This document shows, piece by piece, positions 56,726 to 64,000 of a DNA stretch of 64,000 nucleotides. The first letter of the stretch is position 1; each line of letters opens with the position of its first letter. Under the pieces are notes generated by a model. It saw only the letters and a list, made by a program, of their open reading frames with translations, did not search any database and was not told where the DNA came from. This DNA comes from Candidatus Bipolaricaulota bacterium. Lineage in GTDB: Bacteria > Bipolaricaulota > Bipolaricaulia > UBA7950 > UBA9294. Both the position numbers and the translations under genes were made by a program. The stretch lies in NCBI GenBank assembly GCA_028278555.1, contig JANQEA010000011.1, forward strand, positions 1 to 64,000. The letters are read 5' to 3'.

Positions 56726-57661
56726 ATGGCTTTCACACTCAAGCAGTACGCCTCGCCTGACGATTACTGGAAGGCGCGAGAGTTCTTCCGCGCGCTCCGC
56801 ATCGCGAATCTGCGTCCAAGCGAGAACTGGCACATCGCCGACTTCGACTACTGGCGGTGGCACTGGTTGGAGAACGTCGTTGAGCGGTCGCCGAATGGGC
56901 TTCGGTACTGGGAGGATGCCGACGGAGAGATCGTATCGGTGTTGGCCCAGGGCGATCCGGGCGTCTGCCATCCGATGGTCGATCCTGCCATCGACTCCGC
57001 GGACCTGCGCCACGCAATGCTCGACATCGCTGAGGCGGAGATGGTTTGGGCGCTGGAGGACGGTCGGCGGTTCACGTTCGTCTGGGCGGACGAAACGGAC
57101 GATCACCTCCATGGCGTGCTCGATGCTCGCGGCTACGAACGCGCGGAAGGCGGGCACTCGACGGAACACAACGCCTGGCAGCCCCTCCTCGAGGCGCCGG
57201 AGCCCGCTCCCCTTCCATCGGGCTACACCGTCCGATCGATGGGCGATCAGGATGAGCTGTCGGCACGGAGCCTCGCTTCGTGGCGGTCGTTCCATCCGGA
57301 CGAGCCGGACGAAGGGGCCGACCCGACTGGCGGTTGGTATCGGAACGTCCAACGCGCGCCGCTCTATCGCCGCGATCTCGATGTGGTCGCCGTCACGGAG
57401 AACGGCGAGATCGCCTCCTTCGCGACCTGCTACTTCGACGATGTCTCGCGGACCGGGGCCTTCGTGCTTGTCGGAACTGCGCCGTCCCACCAGCGGAAGG
57501 GGATCGCGAAGGGCGTCATGACGGAGACTCTTCGCCGGCTCCATCATCTCGGCGCGGTCGGAGCCTACGCTTCCTGGTACGAGCCCATCGCCGGCGCACT
57601 CTATGAGTCCGTCGGCTTCACCGATCAGGAGATCGGCCGGGCGTGGAAGAAGCTCGTGTAG
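56726..57661 (+). CDS. Double-domain GNAT acetyltransferase
   Basis: A 311-residue protein with two GNAT folds. The N-domain (about 1-160) starts FTLKQYASPDDYWKAREFF and lacks a clear acetyl-CoA loop. The C-domain (about 170-311) has VLVGTAPSHQRKGIAKGVMT and AGALYESVGFTDQEIGRAWK. This is the third tandem-GNAT gene in the window. ATG 56726 has SD GGAG; the longer frame to 56621 lacks support. Confidence 0.85.
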   Translation: MAFTLKQYASPDDYWKAREFFRALRIANLRPSENWHIADFDYWRWHWLENVVERSPNGLRYWEDADGEIVSVLAQGDPGVCHPMVDPAIDSADLRHAMLDIAEAEMVWALEDGRRFTFVWADETDDHLHGVLDARGYERAEGGHSTEHNAWQPLLEAPEPAPLPSGYTVRSMGDQDELSARSLASWRSFHPDEPDEGADPTGGWYRNVQRAPLYRRDLDVVAVTENGEIASFATCYFDDVSRTGAFVLVGTAPSHQRKGIAKGVMTETLRRLHHLGAVGAYASWYEPIAGALYESVGFTDQEIGRAWKKLV

Positions 57662-57682
57662 AAGCCTTCGAGTTGGCCTCGG

Positions 57683-58609
57683 CTATCGGTAGAGCAGGAT
57701 CTCCTCCGGCGGCCTGAGTTCGGCTTCTGTCTCGTAGAGGCCTCGCAAGGCGCTGAACTCCTTATCCCCCGCGCTTGCCATCCGAGCGACTCGATCGAGA
57801 AGTGAGAGATCTCTCTCACTCAAGGAAGCGCCCGAGGTCCCGACGAGGCGCCACGACTCCCACGAGAGATCGCGCCAGAGGCGCATCAGGAGCGGTACCG
57901 TCTCCACCTTGTTCAGCGCGGCGAAGTCGCGGAGTAGGTTCCCGCGGACGAACCAGAGCCCGTAAAGGGACTCGAGACCGTAGTTCGCAGGGTTGTCCCC
58001 GATGCCGAAGCTACCCGGGTCGAACTCGCCGCTCCGACAGGCGAGCCAGGCCTGGCCTCCCGTGAGGAACTCCGAGCGCGGGACGTCGAGAGGCGAGAAC
58101 GTGAGGCCGAGGAAGCTCTGCTGGAAGGGATCCATCTGCGGATCTGCGAAGACCCAGCGCGATGCGCTGTCATCCCAATACTCGCAGACCCAGTGATCCT
58201 CCCATTTTGGCGAATCGTCGAAGTACCCGGCGAATCCGCAGCGGCTGCGCGCCGGAATCCCCTTCGCACGCAGGAGGGCTGTCATCAGCGTCGCGAACTC
58301 TCGACAGCAGCCGATGACGCGCTCCTCCGGTGCTCGCGGGATCGCGAGCGCCTTTCCCCCAAGCTCGACCGCCTTGTCGAGCAGTGCCTCCATGTCGAGG
58401 GACGCGAAGTCGTATCGTTGGGCGTCGTTGAAGTCGATTCCGTAGTGCGAAAGCCACCCGTCGTGGATGACGAGACCTTGCACGACTCGGAAGACGACAG
58501 CAGGATCGTCCGCCAGCCACTCGGCGAACACCTCGTGTTTCCCGATCTTCGTCACGGGACCGGGGATCGCATAGAAGCGCTGCGCTTCGGCTTGCCTTTT
58601 GTCTGCCAT
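57683..58609 (-). CDS. Transglutaminase-like domain protein
   Basis: A 308-residue protein with a transglutaminase-like core: Cys in VIGCCREFATLMTALLRAKG, IPARSRCGFAGYF, His in PKWEDHWVCEYW and Asp in RWVFADPQMDPF. The C-terminal 120 residues are helical and unassigned. No signal peptide, so cytoplasmic, unlike the 28357 gene product. Substrate unknown. ATG 58609 has GGAGG nine bases upstream. Confidence 0.85.
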   Translation of the reverse strand: MADKRQAEAQRFYAIPGPVTKIGKHEVFAEWLADDPAVVFRVVQGLVIHDGWLSHYGIDFNDAQRYDFASLDMEALLDKAVELGGKALAIPRAPEERVIGCCREFATLMTALLRAKGIPARSRCGFAGYFDDSPKWEDHWVCEYWDDSASRWVFADPQMDPFQQSFLGLTFSPLDVPRSEFLTGGQAWLACRSGEFDPGSFGIGDNPANYGLESLYGLWFVRGNLLRDFAALNKVETVPLLMRLWRDLSWESWRLVGTSGASLSERDLSLLDRVARMASAGDKEFSALRGLYETEAELRPPEEILLYR

Positions 58610-58807
58610 TCTTGTGCCCTCCGGTGGGAAGATGGCGGAGAGTGTCATCTTCGGAAGTTGAATTTGCAACGGCATTTTCGGAGCCCCGGATGATGCGAGA
58701 GGTTGGTGGCTCTGACGATCGGGCGATCGGCCGTGTTCAGCCACTCGTCTGGAGCCTGTGCTTGCTGGGAGTTGAGAATGGTGATCCACATCACTACTTT
58801 TCTCCAT

Positions 58808-58836
58808 TTGTATCACATGAACAGAATATCTATACT
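58808..58836 (+). promoter_or_regulatory. Promoter of the S8 protease gene
   Basis: TTGTAT (58808-58813), a 17-base spacer and TATACT (58831-58836), giving a leader of about 98 bases to ATG 58941. The 58610-58940 interval holds no gene; its 58780-58840 part is AT-rich compared with the window. Confidence 0.68.
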
Positions 58837-58940
58837 GCGCTGCCCGCAGTGGTCATCGGTGGTCGCGCAATCTGGCTCTCACACTGCAATGAGCCGTCGT
58901 TGCCTCCGCGCGATTGCCACCACATGGGAAAGGAGGAGAC

Positions 58941-61265
58941 ATGGAGTTGCAGGCAGGCATGCCCGAGGGGAAAGAAGACGAAATGATGATCGAGCCCGAA
59001 TCAGAGCTGATGCCAGAGGAGAAGGGGGAGATCGCTGACAAAAAGTTGGACCTCATGGCGGAATCCGAGCCCGAACAGGATCAAATGCCGGGCGAGGGAG
59101 ACGAAATGGCAGGAGCTGGGTCCGACGGGATGGGCTCTGAGTCGATCGGTACAGGAATGCCGGAATCCCGGGAAGATGATGGCATGGTGCGCGTTCTTGT
59201 GGAGATGAGGGTCGAAAGCGGAACCCGGGGCCTTGGGGCACAGCAAATGGCCGGCGGTCTGGTCGCGGCGGGTTTCGAGATCGACGCGGAGTACGAGCCG
59301 ATTCCGATGCTCCCCGACGATTCGGAAACACGCGACCTCCAAAGTCTTGACGAAGAGACCGTTGTGGTCCGTGGGACTGTCTCGAAGGGCGAGATCCCGA
59401 ATCTGGAAGCGCAGCCGAATGTCGTGAAGGTCTACCTCGACGTGCCGATTGCTCCCTTTGCGGGCATCGGGGTCGAAGAGGAGACACAGCAAGGTCTCGC
59501 GCTCATGTCCCCGGCTGCTGCGTGCCCGATTCCACCATGCGATTGTTCTCCGGGGACTGCGAAGGGCGACATCCCGGACGTCGCGCGGTACCTGGGGGTC
59601 GACAAGATCTGGAGCGCCGGCAGGAAGGGGGATGGAATCGTCATCGGCATTGTGGACGGGGGAATCTCGGCGGATGGACGGGTTCCTGGCGGGAAGATCA
59701 AACGTGTCATTGGCGGGTGGCCGACCGACTGGGGCAAGAAGGCCAACTGGGGAGAGCATGGGAACATGACGGCTACGGATGCCCTTGGGATGGCTCCGAA
59801 CGCCCAGGTCTACGACATCCGTATCTCCGATGGAGACGCGATCTCGAACGCTCTGGCAGGATTCAACTGGGCGATCGCGCAGCACAAGAAGAACGGAACG
59901 CCACACATTCTTTCGAACAGCTGGGGAATCTTCCAGGAGGCCTGGGACAAGGACTACGCAAGAAACCCGAAACACCCGTTCACGAAGAAGGTCGTCGAAG
60001 CGCTCAATCAAGGGATCCTTGTTCTATTCGCGGCCGGGAATTGCGGTGCGGCGTGCCCGGACGGTCGCTGTGGCTCCGACTCAGGCCCGGGGAGGAGCAT
60101 CTGGGGAGCGAACGGACATCCCCAGGTCATGACTGTCGCGGCGGTGAACAAGAACGAGCAGTATGTAGGGTATAGCAGCGCTGGTCCGGCGGCTCTGGAT
60201 CCGAAGAAACCCGACTTCTGCTCGATCACACACTTCAAGGGCTACTTCCCAAGCGACAGCGGAACATCTGCTGCAACGCCCATTGCCGCAGGGGTAGTGG
60301 CTCTTCTCAAACAGGCCAAACCATCCCTGACACAGAACGAGGCAAAAGGGGCGTTGATGTCGACTGCGAAGGGGATAGGCCCCGCCGGATGGGATCAGTA
60401 CTCGGGGGCTGGAATCATCCGTGCCAAGTCTGCCTACGACAAGATCGGCGTGCCGGCGAAGTGGAGCAGATGGCAGAATCTGGGAGGTGTCTGCGACGGT
60501 GGAGTCGCCGTTTCCTCTTGGGCTCCGAACCGGCTCGACTGCTTCGTGTTGGGTACGGATCGTGCGTTGTACCACAAGTGGTGGAACGGTGCTTCGTGGA
60601 AGGGTTGGGAACGGCTCGGCGGTGAGTGCTACTCGGCGCCTGCGGCCGTGTCCTGGGGGCCCAATCGGATTGACGCCTTCGTGCTAGGCCGGGATCGCGC
60701 GATGTACCACAAGTGGTGGAACGGCAGCTCATGGAAGGGTTGGGAGCGTCTGGGCGGCGTCTGCGATGGAGGTGTCGCCGTCTCCTCCTGGGCCCCGAAT
60801 CGACTCGACTGCTTCGTGCTGGGCACGGATCGTGCGTTGTACCACAAGTGGTGGAACGGTAGCTCGTGGAAGGGTTGGGAGCGTCTGGGCGGCGAATGCT
60901 ACTCAGCGCCTGCAGCCGTATCCTGGGGTCCCAATCGAATTGACACGTTCGTATTGGGTCGGGACCGCGCAATGTACCACAAGTGGTGGAATGGCTCGAA
61001 ATGGAGCAGGTGGGAGCGTCTGGGCGGTATCTGCGACGGCGGCGTCGCCGCAGCCTCTTGGGCTCCGAATCGGCTCGACTGCTTCGTGCTAGGTACGGAT
61101 CGCGCGTTGTACCACAAATGGTGGGACGGATCCTCCTGGAAAGGATGGAAGCGAGTGGGAGGAGAGTGCTATTCAGCGCCGGGTGCCGAGTCCTGGGGGC
61201 CCAACCGTCTTGACGTTTTCGTTTTGGGTCGGAACCGCGCGATGTATCACAAATGGCGGGGGTAG
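58941..61265 (+). CDS. Subtilisin-like S8 peptidase with six C-terminal PLL/DUF346-like repeats
   Basis: A 774-residue protein. The first ~75 residues are acidic and Met-rich with no signal peptide. A pro-domain-like region follows (about 80-170), then a subtilase domain: Asp239 in GIVIGIVDGGISADG, His273 in GEHGNMTATDA, Asn of HILSNSWG, Ser443 in DSGTSAATPIAAGVV. The last ~270 residues are six ~45-residue repeats (WERLGG ... WGPNRLDVFVLGRDRAMYHK) forming a predicted beta-propeller like the PLL/tachylectin group. The cysteines in repeats 1, 3 and 5 differ from the others. SD AAAGGAGGAG. Export route unclear. Confidence 0.9.
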   Translation: MELQAGMPEGKEDEMMIEPESELMPEEKGEIADKKLDLMAESEPEQDQMPGEGDEMAGAGSDGMGSESIGTGMPESREDDGMVRVLVEMRVESGTRGLGAQQMAGGLVAAGFEIDAEYEPIPMLPDDSETRDLQSLDEETVVVRGTVSKGEIPNLEAQPNVVKVYLDVPIAPFAGIGVEEETQQGLALMSPAAACPIPPCDCSPGTAKGDIPDVARYLGVDKIWSAGRKGDGIVIGIVDGGISADGRVPGGKIKRVIGGWPTDWGKKANWGEHGNMTATDALGMAPNAQVYDIRISDGDAISNALAGFNWAIAQHKKNGTPHILSNSWGIFQEAWDKDYARNPKHPFTKKVVEALNQGILVLFAAGNCGAACPDGRCGSDSGPGRSIWGANGHPQVMTVAAVNKNEQYVGYSSAGPAALDPKKPDFCSITHFKGYFPSDSGTSAATPIAAGVVALLKQAKPSLTQNEAKGALMSTAKGIGPAGWDQYSGAGIIRAKSAYDKIGVPAKWSRWQNLGGVCDGGVAVSSWAPNRLDCFVLGTDRALYHKWWNGASWKGWERLGGECYSAPAAVSWGPNRIDAFVLGRDRAMYHKWWNGSSWKGWERLGGVCDGGVAVSSWAPNRLDCFVLGTDRALYHKWWNGSSWKGWERLGGECYSAPAAVSWGPNRIDTFVLGRDRAMYHKWWNGSKWSRWERLGGICDGGVAAASWAPNRLDCFVLGTDRALYHKWWDGSSWKGWKRVGGECYSAPGAESWGPNRLDVFVLGRNRAMYHKWRG
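60462..61262 (+). repeat. Six tandem ~135-bp repeats in the S8 protease gene
   Basis: Six in-frame units of about 45 codons alternate two types: A (VCDGGVAVSSWAPNRLDCF) and B (ECYSAPAAVSWGPNRID), repeated A-B three times. Units of the same type are nearly identical in DNA, so the ancestral step was a ~270-bp pair that duplicated. Confidence 0.9.
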
Positions 61266-61274
61266 GCAAAGCCG

Positions 61275-61297
61275 GATGCTCCGACCTTCGGAGCATC
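61275..61297 (+). terminator. Hairpin after the S8 protease gene
   Basis: A perfect ten-pair stem GATGCTCCGA-CCT-TCGGAGCATC, ten bases after the stop. It lacks a T run on the plus strand, so termination strength is uncertain. Confidence 0.5.
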
Positions 61298-61427
61298 TCC
61301 ACCGAGATCGAGGATCTGCACTTGTAGAGCCCAGGATTGGCGCCCGCAGCGTAGATCAGGAGAAAGAAGCCGGCACGCGCTTCCTGTGGATGTGAGAGTC
61401 GACTCTGTGCGGTTGGTGAGTGGGGCC

Positions 61428-61815
61428 CTGAGAGAGCAGCTTCGGCATTCGGAAGAGAGCGAAGCTGAGCTTCGGCCACTTCGTGTAAACGGCGAAGCCG
61501 TGGCGCTGATAGAGTTTCCGGGTTCCGAGGTTCTTGGCAGCGGCTTCGAGTGAGGAGATAGAAGTCGCTGCCGGGGACGGTCACGAGGATCCGGAGCATG
61601 GGGCACGAGGAATCCAACGTCCCCAGCACGCAACGCGGGACACCCCTCCGCCTGCTTGAGCGGATTGCTGGGGAATCCTCGGCGCTGCTCGGCCGTGAAG
61701 CCGAAGGCCATCCTGATGACCCACCCCTCTCGCTCCGCGAAGACGCTGCTCTCTCAGGCGTGCTCGTTGCCCGGCTGAGTGTAGGCATGCGCGATGATCT
61801 CGGGCGGGCAGGGCG
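61428..61815 (-). pseudogene. Degenerate GNAT acetyltransferase gene
   Basis: Fragments of one GNAT protein lie in different frames in the right order on the minus strand. First comes HAYTQPGNEHA, then an in-frame TGA, then ESSVFAEREGWVIRMAFGF and TAEQRRGF...NPLKQAEG (about 61650-61810). Next is MLRILVTVPGSDFYLL in a second frame (about 61570-61610). Last is AAKNLGTRKLYQRHGFAVYT in a third frame (about 61430-61550). The central acetyl-CoA-loop part is missing. A stop, frameshifts and a deletion mark it as decayed. The rest of 61298-61427 shows nothing. Confidence 0.65.
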
Positions 61816-61879
61816 GAGAATCAACGTGCCGGCATCCATGAGATCAGTCTAGCGGCCTGTGGCTCAGGCGAAATCGGTG

Positions 61880-62455
61880 CTATGCGCAATCCGACAGCTC
61901 GGCGTGTCGGTGGCAGTTGGCGACGTGGTCGTTCACCATGCCGACGGCCTGCATGAACGCGTAGCAGATGGTTGGGCCGACGAAGTTGAAGCCACGCTTC
62001 TTCAGCGCCTTGCTCATCGCGACCGACTCCTCCGTCTGAGCGGGGATCTCGGCCATCGTCTTCCAGTGGTTCTGCTTCGGACTCCCGTTGACGAACTGCC
62101 AGAGATAGGCATCGAGGGAGCCGAACTCTTCTTGGATCTCCAGCACGCTGCGGGCGTTCGCGATCGCCGATTCGATCTTCATCCGGTTCCGGACGATTCC
62201 CGGGTTGGCAAGGAGTCGCTCGACGTCGGCCTCCGTGTACGCTGCGACCTTCTCGATGTCGAACCCGGCGAACGCCTCTCGGTATCCGGCGCGCTTGTTG
62301 AGAATCGTCGACCAGCTCAGGCCGGCCTGAGCCCCTTCCAGAACGAGGAACTCGAAGAGGAGCCGGTCGTCGTGGACTGGAACGCCCCATTCCTCGTCGT
62401 GATAGGCGACGTAGGTCGGATCGGTGCCCGCCCACGCGCATCGCGTCTTGGTCAT
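61880..62455 (-). CDS. tag: DNA-3-methyladenine glycosylase I
   Basis: A 191-residue base-excision enzyme (Tag family): CAWAGTDPTYVAYHDEEWGV with the N-terminal zinc Cys, LFEFLVLEGAQAGLSWSTIL, and C-terminal GFNFVGPTICYAFMQAVGMV, then the His/Cys ligands in HVANCHRH. It removes 3-methyladenine from alkylated DNA. ATG 62455 has a TACAGT box six bases upstream and no SD, a leaderless layout. The longer frame to 62596 is not supported. Confidence 0.94.
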   Translation of the reverse strand: MTKTRCAWAGTDPTYVAYHDEEWGVPVHDDRLLFEFLVLEGAQAGLSWSTILNKRAGYREAFAGFDIEKVAAYTEADVERLLANPGIVRNRMKIESAIANARSVLEIQEEFGSLDAYLWQFVNGSPKQNHWKTMAEIPAQTEESVAMSKALKKRGFNFVGPTICYAFMQAVGMVNDHVANCHRHAELSDCA

Positions 62456-62537
62456 GGAAGAACTGTAGAGCAATCGAGGGGTCTCTGCGAATCGACCACC
62501 GGGCGGGACCATGCCGCCGGAACCCTCCGTTGAGCGG

Positions 62538-63566
62538 TCATCCGACGTCCTGGACTCCAGCTTCCTTGAGGGTCGAACGAATCCGGTTGAAGCCATCGCT
62601 CATGAAGCTCGACTCGAAGGGCTCCGTCCCCAGACGGAGTGGGAGCGATGTGGCGTTTCCGCCGAGGAACGCGAGTTCTCTCAGGATCAGGAAGATCGGC
62701 AATCGCTCTGTCATTCCGTCGGGGAGACTTCGAATCGACTCATATCCGCCGAGGAGTGCCTTCCAGCATCCCGCGCGCTGATCCGCATACCGGTGTCCGA
62801 GACTCCAGAAGACGATGGCGAGCTCGAGGCCACGATAGGTCCGTGTGATGTTGCCGAAATCAAACAGCGTCACGCCCTCTTCGCCGACTCTCACATTCGA
62901 CAGGACGAGGTCCCCGTGGCAGATCCCCCATTCGGGCGCTTCCCGCAGGATCTCGGCGAGACGGGGACGCATCCAATCGATCACGGCGGTCATGAACGCC
63001 GCGTCGTCCTCGCTTGCGAACTGCCGGATGTCCTGCGCCCTCTCCACCTCGATCGTGTCGAGATCGAATGTCGGCAGGTCGTACGGAGCGCTGTCCGCAT
63101 CGGCCAACTCGTGCATTCGCGCCACTGTCTGTCCCAGCGCCGTCATCTGCTCGACGACCAGCTCCCCCGGCAGAGGAGGCGGTGCCTCCTCGAATAGAAG
63201 GATCGGCCTCGGGCCTTCGCTCGCGAGGACCTGACACGCGTACGTTCCGTCTGTGCGGGGTACGGCGCGAACGACGGGCAGCCCGGCTTCGCTCAGTCGA
63301 GCGAGGAAGCGAGCCTCCGACTCCGCATGAGCCTGTGGGCTCGGTGGACGGTAGATCTTCAGGTAGTAGTTCGCGCCTCTCGCTACGACGCGATAGACAT
63401 CCGCGGCTCCACGGCAAAGGAATCGACAGGACTCCGGCTGCCCGATTCGATACGTCTTGACGATCCGTTGGAGGAGGGCGGACTCGTCGAGGACCGTGGA
63501 CTGAGCCGGGAAGAACGGTTCGCTCTCATGCTCGGATGAGTGATCGGCTGCGTGATGTGTGCCCAT
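62538..63566 (-). CDS. APH-family phosphotransferase (aminoglycoside/homoserine-kinase-like)
   Basis: A 342-residue kinase-like protein: N-lobe VYRVVARGANYYLKIYRPP (Lys), EAPPPLPGELVVEQMTALGQ linker, catalytic loop ICHGDLVLSNV (HGD-x4-N) and DFG of TLFDFGNITRTYR. The C-terminal part ends in a helical segment (ELAFLGGNATSLPLRL). Relatives phosphorylate aminoglycosides, choline, homoserine or Ser/Thr in stress proteins; the substrate is unknown and resistance should not be assumed. Start at 63566 chosen by alignment of the N-terminus; 63659 is possible. Confidence 0.85.
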   Translation of the reverse strand: MGTHHAADHSSEHESEPFFPAQSTVLDESALLQRIVKTYRIGQPESCRFLCRGAADVYRVVARGANYYLKIYRPPSPQAHAESEARFLARLSEAGLPVVRAVPRTDGTYACQVLASEGPRPILLFEEAPPPLPGELVVEQMTALGQTVARMHELADADSAPYDLPTFDLDTIEVERAQDIRQFASEDDAAFMTAVIDWMRPRLAEILREAPEWGICHGDLVLSNVRVGEEGVTLFDFGNITRTYRGLELAIVFWSLGHRYADQRAGCWKALLGGYESIRSLPDGMTERLPIFLILRELAFLGGNATSLPLRLGTEPFESSFMSDGFNRIRSTLKEAGVQDVG

Positions 63567-63686
63567 GCTCCCGATTGTCGGGGAGGAAAGAGGAGACTTC
63601 ACGTGAGTGGAGCGTCGTGGGCGGCACGTCTGCTTCCTCTTCCCGGAACGAAGCATCATGGCACGTCTCGGGAGAAGCAGTGAACC

Positions 63687-64000
63687 TCAGCCGGGCGGCA
63701 TCGGCTTGAACCCCCACTCGATGCCGTACTCGGTGGCAATCGCGTTGAGGACTTCGATTGCCAGTGGCCATCCGTTCGCGCCGTTGCACAGAAGGACAAA
63801 GGCGGTATCGCTATGGGGTTTGGCGACAATGGCTGACAGGAAGCCCTCGCCGCCCCCCAAGCAGAGGAAGGTTGCATCGTCGCCACGCCCCATCAGGAAC
63901 AGTCCGAGCCCCTGTCCGTCTGCAATCCCGAAGATCGTGGCCGGATCAAGTTCCGGATCGGGCCGCAGCATCATCCGAACGGTCTCGGATTCCAACAGGA
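63687..64000 (-). CDS. Beta-lactamase-family serine hydrolase, C-terminal part (cut by window edge)
   Basis: The frame is open to the right edge and ends in GLGLFLMGRGDDATFLCLGG, FVLLCNGANGWPLAIEVLNA and IATEYGIEWG, typical of the last third of class-C beta-lactamase/penicillin-binding-like hydrolases. The Ser-x-x-Lys and Tyr-x-Asn motifs would lie outside the window. The TTG at 63995 is not a reliable start. Confidence 0.78.
   Translation of the reverse strand, partial: LLESETVRMMLRPDPELDPATIFGIADGQGLGLFLMGRGDDATFLCLGGGEGFLSAIVAKPHSDTAFVLLCNGANGWPLAIEVLNAIATEYGIEWGFKPMPPG

Noticed and set aside
62538..63566. Aminoglycoside resistance gene
   Set aside because: APH fold is clear, but the family includes many metabolic kinases and no resistance-specific feature is visible.
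1..64000. CRISPR array, transposase, integrase, tRNA or rRNA
   Set aside because: No direct-repeat/spacer pattern, no transposase or recombinase motifs, no cloverleaf or rRNA segment that I could recognise; tRNA detection by eye is not exhaustive.

Overview
This window comes from a GC-rich bacterium that I cannot place in a phylum. It has no rRNA, no tRNA that I can recognise, no CRISPR array, no transposase and no phage genes. The left part is dense, slowly evolving housekeeping DNA. The centre is rich in secreted proteins and peptidases. The right part (about 39-64 kb) is a loose accessory region of acetyltransferases, small membrane proteins and stress-type enzymes. Lipoprotein signals, a CsgG-type protein and a SurA/PrsA-like foldase indicate an active envelope export pathway. 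Promoters look sigma-70-like (TTGACA-type / TAnnnT). Several genes have their -10 box only 6-9 bases before the ATG, suggesting leaderless mRNAs.

Region 1 (1-1990, minus strand) is the most striking. One strong promoter (1961-1989) reads into two tandem cyclic-di-GMP-I (GEMM) riboswitch aptamers. Each is followed by a terminator-like hairpin that reuses the aptamer's own 3' strand. Next comes a 110-residue protein joining a ribbon-helix-helix DNA-binding domain to a MshEN-type c-di-GMP-binding domain. A third c-di-GMP-I aptamer follows, then a secreted DUF11-repeat surface protein that runs off the left edge. The second messenger would thus be read three times in RNA and once in protein within 2 kb. 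No GGDEF, EAL or HD-GYP enzyme lies in the window.

Region 2 (2-17.4 kb): mutS, rsmH, an FtsL-like protein and ftsI (a stripped-down division cluster) converge on mnmG. Then come a slipin divergent from tpiA-pgsA, a 1075-residue secreted PKD/lamin-tail protein, and a TrkH/TrkA potassium uptake pair.

Region 3 (17.4-30 kb): a CsgG-like gene with an uncharacterised partner, a PfkB kinase/BtpA pair, a small tyrosine phosphatase, and then a secreted proteolysis block on the minus strand. In transcription order the block is a PKD-thioredoxin fusion, a transglutaminase-like protein, a chagasin-like inhibitor lipoprotein, a C10 peptidase and an M6 peptidase. The last two end in the same ~160-residue C-terminal cassette.

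Region 4 (30-45.9 kb): a radical SAM enzyme, a GNAT-YoaP fusion, peptidases of families M29, S9, M20 and S10, a PpiC foldase lipoprotein, small secreted proteins, and an orphan peptide-binding protein carrying a PKD domain.

Region 5 (46-64 kb): five complete GNAT genes, three of them double-domain, plus one decayed GNAT. Also present are methyltransferases, an alpha/beta hydrolase, DUF488, DUF2785, a C_GCAxxG_C_C protein, a transglutaminase-like protein, an S8 protease with six lectin-like repeats, tag, an APH-family kinase, and a beta-lactamase-family gene cut by the right edge.
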